The notes: generated by a model not told the origin, from the sequence alone. A stretch of 64,000 nucleotides of DNA from Streptomyces sp. NBC_01262 (GCF_036226365.1 NZ_CP108462.1:6418501-6482500); one strand, 5' to 3'. Numbered from the stretch's first letter, positions 34,148 to 42,599 are shown. A program made the numbers and translations.

Positions 34148-35056
34148 CTACAGCACGAGCCGCCAGTCCTGGCCGATCAGATCCTGCCCGAAACTGTGGT
34201 GCGGCTCCTCCTTGACCAGCTCGAAGCCCACCTGCTGATAGATCTTGCGCGCCGCGACGAGCACGTCGTTCGTCCACAGCACCAACTCCCGGTACCCCGC
34301 GGCCCGCGCGAAGCCGACACACTCCTCCACCAGCCGCTTCCCGATCCCGTGCCCGCGCGCCCCCGGCTCCACCAGCAGCAGCCGCAACCGGGCGGTCTCC
34401 GGGGAGCCGTCCCGCACACACATCACCCACCCGGCGGGCTCGCCGTTCAGCTCCGCCATCCACGCAGCCTCGCGCTCCGGGTCGAAGTCCGCCGCGAAGT
34501 CCGCCACGATCCGCGCCACCAAGGCCTCGTACTCGTCGTTCCAGCCGAACTCCGTCGTGTACACCTGCGCATTGCGCTGTATGACCCACCCCAGATCCCC
34601 GGGACGCGGCTCGCGCATGCGTACTTCGGCCCGCGGCCGCCGCGCGTCCCCCAGCACCTCGCGCACCGTGCGCATCGCCTCTGTCAGCCGCCGCCGGTCC
34701 TCGGCGGCCAGCCCACCCACCATCACCGCGACCGCGTCCTGCGCACGCTCGTCCAGCAGTGCCGCCGTCTCCCGCCCGCCCCCGGTCAACTCGACCCGCT
34801 GCCGCCGCGCGTCCTGCGCGGACTGCGTACGGCTCACGAGCCCCCGCTCCTCGAACTTCGCCAGCATCCTGCTGAGCTGGCCCGCGTCCACGGACAGCTC
34901 GGTCCGCAGGTCGGCGGCGTCCATCCCGCTGCTGTGCGCGAGTTCGTACAGCACGCGCGCCTCGGTCAGCGTGTACGGCGTGTGCAGCTTGCGGCTGTAG
35001 TCCAGAGCGCCGATCAGGTTCGTGTAGAACCGGTTGAACTCACGGATCTCCTGCAC
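34148..35056 (-). CDS. MarR-type regulator fused to a GNAT acetyltransferase
   Basis: 302 residues from GTG 35056 (GGGAGGTGGG upstream). The N-terminal half is a MarR winged helix (FNRFYTNLIGALDYSRKLHTPYTLTEARVLYELAHS; LRTELSVDAGQLSRMLAKFEERGLVSR). The C-terminal half from about residue 150 is a GNAT domain: PGDLGWVIQRNAQVYTTEFGW, the acetyl-CoA loop VEPGARGHGIGKRLVEECV and LWTNDVLVAARKIYQQVGFEL. This MarR-GNAT fusion occurs in several bacteria and is thought to modify small molecules or act as an acetyl-CoA-linked sensor. A palindrome typical of MarR sites precedes it (35071-35093). It ends 10 bp before the isomerase gene, so the two are probably cotranscribed. Confidence 0.9.
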   Translation of the reverse strand: MQEIREFNRFYTNLIGALDYSRKLHTPYTLTEARVLYELAHSSGMDAADLRTELSVDAGQLSRMLAKFEERGLVSRTQSAQDARRQRVELTGGGRETAALLDERAQDAVAVMVGGLAAEDRRRLTEAMRTVREVLGDARRPRAEVRMREPRPGDLGWVIQRNAQVYTTEFGWNDEYEALVARIVADFAADFDPEREAAWMAELNGEPAGWVMCVRDGSPETARLRLLLVEPGARGHGIGKRLVEECVGFARAAGYRELVLWTNDVLVAARKIYQQVGFELVKEEPHHSFGQDLIGQDWRLVL

Positions 35057-35070
35057 GGGCCCACCTCCCA

Positions 35071-35093
35071 TACCTTTGACTGAGTCAAAGGTA
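35071..35093. promoter_or_regulatory. MarR-type palindromic operator upstream of the MarR-GNAT gene
   Basis: Arms TACCTTTGAC (35071-35080) and GTCAAAGGTA (35084-35093) are a perfect 10-bp inverted repeat with 3-nt spacer. TTGAC/GTCAA half-sites at this spacing are usual for MarR dimers, and it lies 14 bp from the start codon, so autoregulation is likely. Confidence 0.8.
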
Positions 35094-35162
35094 TCGCGTC
35101 GACCGGTGGCCGCCAACGGTGCGGAGGGTCTCCGATCCGCGCATGCGCAGAGGGCGTGAACC

Positions 35163-36245
35163 CTAGGCGGCGCCTCCGGTGCCGACGGCACGTGGCGCGG
35201 CCGTCGAAGCCCGCACCATCAGCTCCGTGCGCACCGTGGCCACCCCGCCCGGCGGCGGAGCCTGACGCCCCATGACCAGCCGCCCCGCGCGGGCACCGGC
35301 CTCCTGCAGCGGAATCCGTACGGTGGTGAGCGCGGGTACCGCGTCCACGCTGAACGGCAGGTCGTCGAAGCCCGCCACCGAGACATCCTCCGGAATCCGC
35401 AGCCCCTGGTCCCGCAGCGCCGCGCAGACGCCGAGCGCGACCGTGTCGTTCGCGGCGACGACCGCCGTGAGCCCGGGCTCACGCCGCAGCAGTTCCAGTG
35501 CGGCGTCGTAGCCGGAGGACCGGTCGTAGTAGCCGTGGACGGTGAGCCGATCCTGCTGCTCCGGCGAGCCGCCGAGCCCGGCCGCGGCCAGGGCCGCGCG
35601 GTGCCCTTCGAGCCGGTGCCGGGTCGTGGTGCGCTCGGCGGGCCCGGCGACGTATCCGATCCGGCGGTGCCCGAGCCCCAGCAGATGCTCGGTGAGGCGC
35701 TGGGCGCCGCCGCGGTTGTCGAAGGCCACTGTTATGACGGCCTCCGCGAGCGGTGTCAGCGGCGGCCGCCCGCACAGCACGATCCGCGTACCGGAGGCGG
35801 CGAGCCGGGCCAGCCGGACGGCGACGGCCGCGGTGTGCTCGGTGCCCTCGACCGCGCCGCCGGTCAGGACGACACCGGCGGCGCGCTGCCGCTCCAGCAG
35901 GGTGAGGTAGTTCAGCTCGGCCTCGGGGGAGCCGCCGGTGTTGCAGACCACGGCGAGCTTGCCGCCGACGGGGGAGTCCGACTCGCTGATCTCGCCCTGC
36001 ACGGCGCTGGCGATCAGCCCGAAGAAGGGGTCGGCCACGTCGTTGACCAGCACTCCGACCAGGTCGGAGGTCGAGGCCGCCAGCGCCCGGGCGTGCCCGT
36101 TCACCACGTAGTCCAGGTCTTCGACGGCTCGCAGCACCCGCTCCTTTGTGCTGCCCGCGACGGGATAGTTGCCGTTGAGCACGCGCGACACGGTCGCCGC
36201 GGACACTCCGGCGCGCGCTGCGACGTCGGCCAGGGTCACTGCCAT
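35163..36245 (-). CDS. LacI-family repressor of the sugar-catabolic island
   Basis: 360 residues from ATG 36245. The N-terminal LacI helix-turn-helix and hinge helix are clear: VTLADVAARAGVSAATVSRVLNGNYPVAGSTKERVLRAVEDLDY and HARALA. A periplasmic-binding-protein-like effector domain follows (LVGVLVNDVADPFFGLIASAV; GYVAGPAERTTTRHRLEGHRAAL; AVVAANDTVALGVCAALRDQGLRIPEDVSVAGFDDLP), so the effector should be a sugar or sugar derivative. The hinge/recognition class fits AAGCGCTT operators, and such sites occur before the divergent operon (36388-36399) and the next one (39256, 39323). Confidence 0.92.
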   Translation of the reverse strand: MAVTLADVAARAGVSAATVSRVLNGNYPVAGSTKERVLRAVEDLDYVVNGHARALAASTSDLVGVLVNDVADPFFGLIASAVQGEISESDSPVGGKLAVVCNTGGSPEAELNYLTLLERQRAAGVVLTGGAVEGTEHTAAVAVRLARLAASGTRIVLCGRPPLTPLAEAVITVAFDNRGGAQRLTEHLLGLGHRRIGYVAGPAERTTTRHRLEGHRAALAAAGLGGSPEQQDRLTVHGYYDRSSGYDAALELLRREPGLTAVVAANDTVALGVCAALRDQGLRIPEDVSVAGFDDLPFSVDAVPALTTVRIPLQEAGARAGRLVMGRQAPPPGGVATVRTELMVRASTAAPRAVGTGGAA

Positions 36246-36387
36246 CGCTTCTGATCCTCCGGGTCGATCTCTACCCGGGCCCTCCGCCCGTAGCGGCACA
36301 TGCTCTCACCTCGCGGGCCCGACCAGGGAGCGGCCTGCACGCGGGGCCTTGTCGGACGGCCGCGGCACGCTTAGTGTCACTCTACGT

Positions 36388-36399
36388 GCAAGCGCTTAC
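36388..36399. promoter_or_regulatory. LacI-type operator 1
   Basis: GCAAGCGCTTAC, with the palindromic core AAGCGCTT at 36390-36397, lies 22 bp before the GTG of the first oxidoreductase and within the LacI/oxidoreductase divergent gap. Confidence 0.8.
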
Positions 36400-36421
36400 T
36401 GTCGAGGCCGAGGAGCCGCCC

Positions 36422-37600
36422 GTGCCAGCCGCCCCCGCCCCCCGGATCCGTGCCGCCGTAGTGGGCACCGGCGCCATCGTCAGCGACTCCCACCTCCCGG
36501 CGCTACGGGTCCATGCCGACCGCGTCGAGCTCATCGCGGCGGTCGACATCGACACCGACCGGCTCAAGACGTTCTGCGAGAGCGCCGGTCCCGGGGTCAC
36601 CGGCTACACCGATCTCGATGCCATGCTCGCTACGGAGCGCCCGGACCTCGTCCTCATCGGCACCCCGCCGGCCTTCCACCGTGAGCAGACGGTGGCCGCG
36701 CTGCGCGCCGGGGCCTGGGTGCTGTGCGAGAAGCCGCCGTGCCTGTCGCTCCAGGAGTACGACGAGATCATGGCGGCGGAGGGTACGGAATCGGGGCCGT
36801 ACGCCGCCATCGTCTTCCAGCACCGCTTCGGCTCGGGCGCCGTTCACGCCCGTGAGCTGCTCGCCGCCGGGGAGCTCGGCGCCCCCCGCGTCGTCCACTG
36901 CCAGACGACCTGGCACCGCGACACCGCCTACTACGCCGTCCCCTGGCGCGGCACCTGGGCCAGCGAGGGCGGCGGGCCCGCCATGGGCCACGGCATCCAC
37001 CAGATCGACCTGATGCTGGACCTGCTCGGCGACTGGGAGGAAGTACGGGCGATGGCCGCCCGCCTCGTCCACGACGTCGAGACCGAGGATGTCTCCGTCG
37101 CCACCGTCCGCTTCCCGGGCGGCGCCCTCGGCACCGTCGTCAACAGCGTCCACTCACCGGATGAGGTGAGCCGAATCCGTATCGACTGCGCGGACGCGAC
37201 CGTCGAGCTGACGCATCTGTACGGCCACCGGAACGCGGACTGGCGCTACACCCCCGCTCGCGCGGTCGCCTCCGACCACGCCCGCATCGAGCGCTGGCGC
37301 ACTCCCGCCAACGACGTCCCGAGCTCGCACATCGCCCAGATCGGTGAACTTCTCGACGCGATGGCGCAGCGCCGCCGGCCGCGTGCGTCGGGCCTGGACG
37401 GCAGGACAAGCTTGGAATTCGTCGCGGCGCTCTACAAGTCCGCGTTCACCGGGCAGCCGGTGCACAAGGGCGAGATCGGCCCCGGCGACCCGTACTACAG
37501 CCACCTGCACGGGGGGCACCCGCAGTGGGCCCCGAAGCAGTTCGAAGCCAGGCAGTCCGAACCCGAGCAGTCCGAACCCAAGCCGGAGGAGGCCTCGTGA
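36422..37600 (+). CDS. Gfo/Idh/MocA-family oxidoreductase
   Basis: 392 residues from GTG 36422, with GAGGAG eight bases upstream. NAD(P)-binding Rossmann domain: AAVVGTGAIVSDSHLPAL, then VLIGTPPAFHREQTVAALRAGAWVLCEKPPCLS, where the EKP motif carries the catalytic-type lysine. The C-terminal alpha/beta domain has GGPAMGHGIHQIDLMLDLLGD. These enzymes oxidise sugars or cyclitols, often at C3 of glycosides. The acidic repetitive tail (QSEPEQSEPKPEEAS) is unusual. It overlaps the PmoA-like gene by 4 bp (GTGA). Confidence 0.9.
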   Translation: MPAAPAPRIRAAVVGTGAIVSDSHLPALRVHADRVELIAAVDIDTDRLKTFCESAGPGVTGYTDLDAMLATERPDLVLIGTPPAFHREQTVAALRAGAWVLCEKPPCLSLQEYDEIMAAEGTESGPYAAIVFQHRFGSGAVHARELLAAGELGAPRVVHCQTTWHRDTAYYAVPWRGTWASEGGGPAMGHGIHQIDLMLDLLGDWEEVRAMAARLVHDVETEDVSVATVRFPGGALGTVVNSVHSPDEVSRIRIDCADATVELTHLYGHRNADWRYTPARAVASDHARIERWRTPANDVPSSHIAQIGELLDAMAQRRRPRASGLDGRTSLEFVAALYKSAFTGQPVHKGEIGPGDPYYSHLHGGHPQWAPKQFEARQSEPEQSEPKPEEAS

Positions 37601-38520
37601 GCGACCGGATCCGTGTGACCCACATCCACGGCGAGCAGATCTCGGTGGAGGCGGCCGGCGTCGAGGTCCTGCGGTACGTCTACCGGCCCGATCCCGTCGC
37701 CTTCGAATCGCGCAAGCCCTACGCGCATCCGCTGCGCACCCTTGCCGGGCGGACCGTCACGGCCTACCGGCCCAACGACCACCGCTGGCACAAGGGTCTC
37801 CAGATGACCGCCAGCCACCTGTCCGGACAGAACTTCTGGGGCGGCAACTCCTATCTCTCCCCCGAGCAGGGCTACGTCGCCGTGCCCGAGCGGATCGGCT
37901 CGATGCGGCATGACGGCTTCGAGGCGATAGAGGCCGAGAGCGACCGCCTGCGCATCGGCGAGCGGCTGAGCTGGCTCGCGAACAGCGGCGAGCACTTTGC
38001 CGACGAGCGCCGCGAGCTGGTCCTGCACTCCTTCGACCAGGCCGAAGGCGCCTGGGTCCTCGACTGGTCCATCCACCTCACGAACGCGAGGACCGAGCCC
38101 CTGCGTTTCGGCAGCCCGACCACCGCCGGGCGGGAGATGGCGGGTTACACCGGCCTCCACTGGCGCGGTCCCCGGGACTTCACCGACGGCACGGTGCTCG
38201 CCGGCGGTGGCCTCACGGGCGAGCCGCAGGCCATGGGGCACCAGGCGCCCTGGCTCTCCTTCAGCACCCTGCACGACGGGGTCGACGCGTCGTCCACGCT
38301 CGTCTTCGCGCACGCCCCGGAGAACGCGGAGGCGATCCACGAGTCCCACTGGTTCGTACGCGAGCAGCCGACCCCGACCGTCGCCATCTCCTGGGCCTTC
38401 CACGAGGAGTTCGAGCTGCCCCCCGGGGAGTCCTTCGCCTACCGCTACCGGATCGTCGTCGCCGACGGCGCCTGGGACGCCGAACGTACGGAGGCCTATC
38501 TGAAGGGTGTGCCGTGGTAG
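37597..38520 (+). CDS. PmoA-like (DUF6807) family protein of the sugar island
   Basis: 307 residues, GTG overlapping the previous stop; GGAGGAGG lies just upstream. The family label comes from weak resemblance to a methane monooxygenase subunit but these proteins are soluble and cluster with sugar catabolism genes. Seen here: a beta-rich sequence with YRPNDHRWHKGLQMTASHLSGQNFWGGNSYL, GYTGLHWRGPRDFTDGTVL and ESHWFVREQP; the H-H-W pattern resembles aldose-epimerase-like sandwich folds. No signal peptide or membrane helix. Function unknown; context suggests it acts on the oxidised sugar. Overlaps the cupin gene by 7 bp. Confidence 0.75.
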   Translation: MSDRIRVTHIHGEQISVEAAGVEVLRYVYRPDPVAFESRKPYAHPLRTLAGRTVTAYRPNDHRWHKGLQMTASHLSGQNFWGGNSYLSPEQGYVAVPERIGSMRHDGFEAIEAESDRLRIGERLSWLANSGEHFADERRELVLHSFDQAEGAWVLDWSIHLTNARTEPLRFGSPTTAGREMAGYTGLHWRGPRDFTDGTVLAGGGLTGEPQAMGHQAPWLSFSTLHDGVDASSTLVFAHAPENAEAIHESHWFVREQPTPTVAISWAFHEEFELPPGESFAYRYRIVVADGAWDAERTEAYLKGVPW

Positions 38521-39227
38521 CCCCCCGGCCTCCGCTGCCGGGCGCGGTGGGGCTGTCGCACCTGCGGCCGTACGACTGGGAAGCGGCCGACGGGGTGTGC
38601 GGGGGCGGCCCGCACATGCACCTCGCCTGCACCGAGGCGTACGTCGTGACCGGAGGCCAGGGCTCCGTCCAGACCCTGACCGTCGGCGAGGGGTACCGCG
38701 ACACCCCGCTGGAGGCGGGCTCCCTGGTCTGGTTCACCCCGGGCACCGTCCACCGCATGGTCGAGGGCGACGGCCTGCGCGTCACCGTCCTCATGGAGAA
38801 CTCGGGCCTGCCCGAGGCCGGCGACGCCGTCTTCACCTTCCCGGCCGCCCTGCTGGCCGACCCGGAGGCCTACGCGCGTGCCGCGGCGCCCCCTGCCGAC
38901 GCGTTCGCCGCCCGGCGGCGCCGTGACCTGGCCGTCGAGGGCTACCTCGTCCTCCGGGACGCTCTGGCCGATGGCGACACCGAGCCGCTGCTCGCATTCC
39001 ACCGCGCCGCCGCCCGCCTCGTCGCCCCCAAGGTCCCTTCCTGGGAGGCGCCTTGGCGCTCTGGTCCCCTTGCCGCCGCCCAGCGCACCGGTGAGCACCT
39101 GGCCGCCCTCGCGGGCGCGGACCCCGCTCACCTCGCCGCCGCGGTCGTCGCGGTCACGGGCCCCTCGCGGCGCGACGGCTTCGGTATGTGCGGGCGCAGG
39201 GATGAATACACGCTGGACGCGCCGTAG
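38514..39227 (+). CDS. Cupin-domain protein with a helical C-terminal extension
   Basis: 237 residues from GTG 38514, overlapping the previous gene. The N-terminal 110 residues are a cupin barrel with likely metal ligands in GGPHMHLACTEAYVVTGGQG and WFTPGTVHRMVEGDG. The remaining 120 residues are Ala-rich and helical (PPADAFAARRRRDLAVEGYLVLRDALADGD; AAVVAVTGPSRRDGFGMCGRRDEYT). Cupins in sugar clusters are often isomerases or epimerases. The fusion partner has no name I can give. It is the last gene of the first operon. Confidence 0.75.
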   Translation: MVAPRPPLPGAVGLSHLRPYDWEAADGVCGGGPHMHLACTEAYVVTGGQGSVQTLTVGEGYRDTPLEAGSLVWFTPGTVHRMVEGDGLRVTVLMENSGLPEAGDAVFTFPAALLADPEAYARAAAPPADAFAARRRRDLAVEGYLVLRDALADGDTEPLLAFHRAAARLVAPKVPSWEAPWRSGPLAAAQRTGEHLAALAGADPAHLAAAVVAVTGPSRRDGFGMCGRRDEYTLDAP

Positions 39228-39255
39228 CGGTGGCTCAGGCCCGTCCCAGCCGTCA

Positions 39256-39265
39256 CAAGCGCTTG
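39256..39265. promoter_or_regulatory. LacI-type operator 2
   Basis: CAAGCGCTTG, a perfect 10-bp palindrome with AAGCGCTT core, in the gap before the second oxidoreductase operon. Confidence 0.8.
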
Positions 39266-39322
39266 CCCACTGCTGTGGACCCTTGTCGAACTCGTTCGAC
39301 CCCGGTTACTCTGAGCAGCAGG

Positions 39323-39332
39323 AAAGCGCTTG
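39323..39332. promoter_or_regulatory. LacI-type operator 3
   Basis: AAAGCGCTTG, with AAGCGCTT core, centred 67 bp from operator 2 and about 40 bp from the downstream GTG. The pair could allow DNA looping or cooperative repression. Confidence 0.78.
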
Positions 39333-39370
39333 CTATCGGCCCGGGGCCGGTCGATCGAGAGGAACCCCAC

Positions 39371-40528
39371 GTGACACGCAAAACAGTGCGGATCGCCATG
39401 AACGGCGTCACCGGCCGCATGGGCTACCGCCAGCACCTCGTCCGGTCGATCCTCGCGATCCGTGAGCAAGGCGGGCTGGACCTGGGCGACGGCATGACGC
39501 TGTGGCCCGAGCCGATCCTCGTGGGCCGCCGCGAGCACGCGCTGCGCGCGCTCGCGGAGAAGCACGGACTGGACCCGGAGCTGGTCTCCACGGATGTGGA
39601 CGCGGTCCTCGCCGACCCGACCGTGGACGTCTACTTCGACGCGCAGGTCACCGCCGCCCGTGAGGAGGCGATCCGCAAGGCCATCGCCGCCGGCAAGCAC
39701 ATCTACACGGAGAAGCCGACGGCCACCGGCCTGGACGGCGCGCTGGAACTCGCCCGCCTCGCCACCGCCGCAGGCGTGAAGCACGGGGTCGTACAGGACA
39801 AGCTCTTCCTCCCCGGTCTGCTCAAGCTGAAGAGACTGATCGACGGCGGATTCTTCGGACAGATCCTCTCCATCCGGGGCGAGTTCGGCTACTGGGTGTT
39901 CGAGGGCGACTGGCAGGCGGCACAGCGGCCGTCCTGGAACTACCGGTCAGAGGACGGCGGCGGCATCGTGGTCGACATGTTCCCGCACTGGGAATACGTG
40001 CTGAACGAGCTGTTCGGCCGGATCCGCACCGTGCAGGCGCTGACCGCGACGCACATCCCGCAGCGCTGGGACGAGCAGGGCAAGCCGTACGACGCGACGG
40101 CCGATGACGCCGCCTACGGCATCTTCGAGCTCGACGGCGGCGCGATCGCCCAGATCAACTCCTCCTGGGCGGTCCGGGTCAACCGTGACGAGCTCGTCGA
40201 GTTCCAGGTCGACGGCACGCAAGGCTCAGCCGTGGCCGGCCTGCGCAACTGCCGGGTGCAGCACCGCTCGGCGACGCCCAAGCCGGTGTGGAACCCGGAC
40301 ATCCCCGCGACCGAGGCGTTCCGTGAGCAGTGGCAGGAAGTCCCGGACAACGCCGAGTTCGAGAACGGCTTCAAGGCGCAGTGGGAGCTCTTCCTGCGCC
40401 ACGTCTACCTCGACGAGCCCTACACCTGGGACCTGCTGGCCGGCGCCCGTGGCGTGCAGCTCGCCGAGCTGGGCCTGAAGTCCTCGGCCGAGGGCCGCCG
40501 TCTCGACGTGCCGGAGCTGAGCCTGTGA
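39371..40528 (+). CDS. Second Gfo/Idh/MocA-family oxidoreductase
   Basis: 385 residues from GTG 39371 (GAGAGGA upstream). Rossmann opening RIAMNGVTGRMGYRQHL differs from the first enzyme by an inserted-loop type; the catalytic motif is HIYTEKPTATG, followed by KHGVVQDKLFLPGLLKLKRLI and GGGIVVDMFPHWEYVL. RAEF-type residues of the sugar pocket (GEFGYWVFEGDW) suggest an aromatic-lined site. It is only distantly similar to the 36.4-kb enzyme, so the two may oxidise different positions or act in sequence. Overlaps the DUF993 gene by 4 bp. Confidence 0.9.
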   Translation: MTRKTVRIAMNGVTGRMGYRQHLVRSILAIREQGGLDLGDGMTLWPEPILVGRREHALRALAEKHGLDPELVSTDVDAVLADPTVDVYFDAQVTAAREEAIRKAIAAGKHIYTEKPTATGLDGALELARLATAAGVKHGVVQDKLFLPGLLKLKRLIDGGFFGQILSIRGEFGYWVFEGDWQAAQRPSWNYRSEDGGGIVVDMFPHWEYVLNELFGRIRTVQALTATHIPQRWDEQGKPYDATADDAAYGIFELDGGAIAQINSSWAVRVNRDELVEFQVDGTQGSAVAGLRNCRVQHRSATPKPVWNPDIPATEAFREQWQEVPDNAEFENGFKAQWELFLRHVYLDEPYTWDLLAGARGVQLAELGLKSSAEGRRLDVPELSL

Positions 40529-41688
40529 GCATCCTCCTTCCCCGGGAGAACGGCGAGCTGTACGCGTACGAGCCGCGCACCGAGCCCGCGTCGTACGCCA
40601 CCGGGGCCACCCGGGCCGACGGCCCGCTGCGCAGCCGGATCGTCTATTCGGCCGCCCATGTGGTCGCCGACCCGTTCCGCACCGCCCCGGACCAGCCGGC
40701 GGCCGTGGACTGGGACGCTACCCTGGCCTTCCGCCGCCATCTGTGGGCCAACGGGCTCGGCGTGGCCGAGGCGATGGACACCGCGCAGCGCGGCATGGGC
40801 CTGGACTGGGCGGGCGCGGCGGAGCTGATCCGCCGGTCGGCCGCCGAGGCGAAGGCGGTCGGCGGGCGGATCGCCTGCGGCGTGGGCACCGACCAGCTGA
40901 CCGGGCCCGCCGCGACCCTGGCCGAGGTCACGGCCGCGTACGAGGAGCAGCTGGCCGTCGTCGAGGAGTCCGGCTCGCAGGCCATCCTGATGGCCTCGCG
41001 CGCCCTGGCGGCGCTGGCCAAGGGCCCGGAGGACTATCTGGAGGTCTACGGACACCTCCTGCGCCAGTCGGCCGAGCCGGTGGTCCTGCACTGGCTGGGC
41101 CCGATGTTCGACCCGGCGCTGACGGGCTACTGGGGCAGCGAGGACCTGGACGCGGCGACCGACACGTTCCTGGAGGTGATCGCGGCCCACCCGGACAAGG
41201 TGGACGGCATCAAGATGTCGCTGCTGGACGCCCAGCGCGAGATCGACGTACGCCGCCGTCTGCCCAAGGGCGTGCGCTGCTACACCGGGGACGACTTCAA
41301 CTACCCCGAGCTGATCGCGGGCGACGAGCAGGGCTTCAGCCACGCCCTGCTCGGCATCTTCGACCCGCTGGCCCCGGTTGCCGCCGAGGCCGTGCGGGTC
41401 CTGGACACCGGGGACAAGGAAGGCTTCCGGGCTCTGCTCGACCCGACCGTGGAGCTGTCCCGCCACCTGTTCGGCGCCCCGACCCGCTATTACAAGACCG
41501 GTGTCGTGTTCCTGGCCTGGCTGGCCGGCCACCAGTCGCACTTCACCATGGTCGGCGGTCTGCATGCGGCACGCTCCCTTCCGCACCTGGCCCGGGCGTA
41601 CGAACTGGCCGACCGGATCGGCCTGTTCCCGGACCCGGCGCTCGCCGAGTCCCGCGTCCGGCAGTTTCTTTCTGTGTACGGAGTGTGA
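40525..41688 (+). CDS. DUF993 protein, dihydrodipicolinate synthase-like aldolase/lyase candidate
   Basis: 387 residues from GTG 40525. TIM-barrel of the DHDPS/NAL superfamily: a C-terminal-half motif VDGIKMSLLDAQREI has a lysine where DHDPS enzymes carry the Schiff-base lysine (GIK), and VRCYTGDDFNYPELI resembles the V-x-x-G-D-D loop after it. EGRACGVGTDQLTG and HWLGPMFDP line the barrel. Aldolase chemistry on a keto acid or keto sugar is the natural guess. It ends 2 bp before the isomerase GTG. Confidence 0.8.
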   Translation: MSILLPRENGELYAYEPRTEPASYATGATRADGPLRSRIVYSAAHVVADPFRTAPDQPAAVDWDATLAFRRHLWANGLGVAEAMDTAQRGMGLDWAGAAELIRRSAAEAKAVGGRIACGVGTDQLTGPAATLAEVTAAYEEQLAVVEESGSQAILMASRALAALAKGPEDYLEVYGHLLRQSAEPVVLHWLGPMFDPALTGYWGSEDLDAATDTFLEVIAAHPDKVDGIKMSLLDAQREIDVRRRLPKGVRCYTGDDFNYPELIAGDEQGFSHALLGIFDPLAPVAAEAVRVLDTGDKEGFRALLDPTVELSRHLFGAPTRYYKTGVVFLAWLAGHQSHFTMVGGLHAARSLPHLARAYELADRIGLFPDPALAESRVRQFLSVYGV

Positions 41689-41690
41689 CA

Positions 41691-42533
41691 GTGAGCACTG
41701 ACAATCGGGATCTGAGCCGGCTCAGCATCAACCAGGAGACCGTCAGGCAGCTCTCCATCCCCGAGCTGGCGGAGGGCGTCACCGCCCTCGGGATCACCGG
41801 CATCGGCCTGTGGCGGGCGCCCGTCCAGGAGTACGGGGTCGAGGCGGCGGCGAAGCTGGTGCGGGATGCCGGGCTGACCGTGACCTCGCTGTGCCGGGGC
41901 GGCTTCTTCACCGCCTCCGACCCGGACGAGCGCAAGGCGGCGCTCGCCGACAACCGCACGGCCATCGACGAAGCCGCGACGCTCGGCACCGACACCCTCG
42001 TGCTGGTGTCGGGAGGCCTGCCGGCCGGTGACCGCGACATCGCGGCCGCCCGTGAGCGCGTGGCCGACGCCATCGCCGAACTCGCCCCGTACGCGGGCGA
42101 GCGGGGCGTACGGCTGGCGATCGAGCCGCTGCATCCGATGTACGCCTCCGACCGCTGTGTCGTCTCCACGCTCGGGCAGGCGCTGGGCATCGCCGAGCGT
42201 TTCCCGGTGGAGCAGGTCGGCGTGGTCGTGGACACGTATCACATCTGGTGGGACGACCAGGTGGCCGCGCAGATCGCCAGGGCGGGTGCGGGGGGCCGCA
42301 TCGCGTCCTTCCAGCTCGCGGACTGGGTCACTCCGCTTCCGGAGGGGGTGCTGCTCGGCCGCGGCCAGCTCGGCGACGGCAGCATCGATCTGCGCTGGTA
42401 CCGCGAGCAGGTCGACGCGACCGGGTTCGGCGGGCCGATCGAGGTGGAGATCTTCAACCCGCGGTTGTGGGAGAAGGACGGTGCCGTGGCGCTGGCGGAG
42501 ATCGCCGAAAGGTACCGCGAGCACGTGCTCTGA
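41691..42533 (+). CDS. Sugar phosphate isomerase/epimerase-like TIM-barrel enzyme of the second operon
   Basis: 280 residues from GTG 41691, 2 bp after the DUF993 stop. Xylose-isomerase-like barrel with metal ligands in LAIEPLHPMYASDRCVV (Glu), DTYHIWWDDQVAAQI (Asp/His), ASFQLADWVTPLPEG and EVEIFNPRLWEKDG (Glu). Similar proteins include inosose isomerases and keto-glycoside lyases. It closes the operon; a terminator lies 205 bp further on. This is a different barrel from the one at 33.3 kb. Confidence 0.85.
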   Translation: MSTDNRDLSRLSINQETVRQLSIPELAEGVTALGITGIGLWRAPVQEYGVEAAAKLVRDAGLTVTSLCRGGFFTASDPDERKAALADNRTAIDEAATLGTDTLVLVSGGLPAGDRDIAAARERVADAIAELAPYAGERGVRLAIEPLHPMYASDRCVVSTLGQALGIAERFPVEQVGVVVDTYHIWWDDQVAAQIARAGAGGRIASFQLADWVTPLPEGVLLGRGQLGDGSIDLRWYREQVDATGFGGPIEVEIFNPRLWEKDGAVALAEIAERYREHVL

Positions 42534-42599
42534 CCTGCCCCTGACCTGCCCTTGAGCTGGTTCTGATCCGGCGCTGAGAAAATTCTGAAATTTCTTTGG

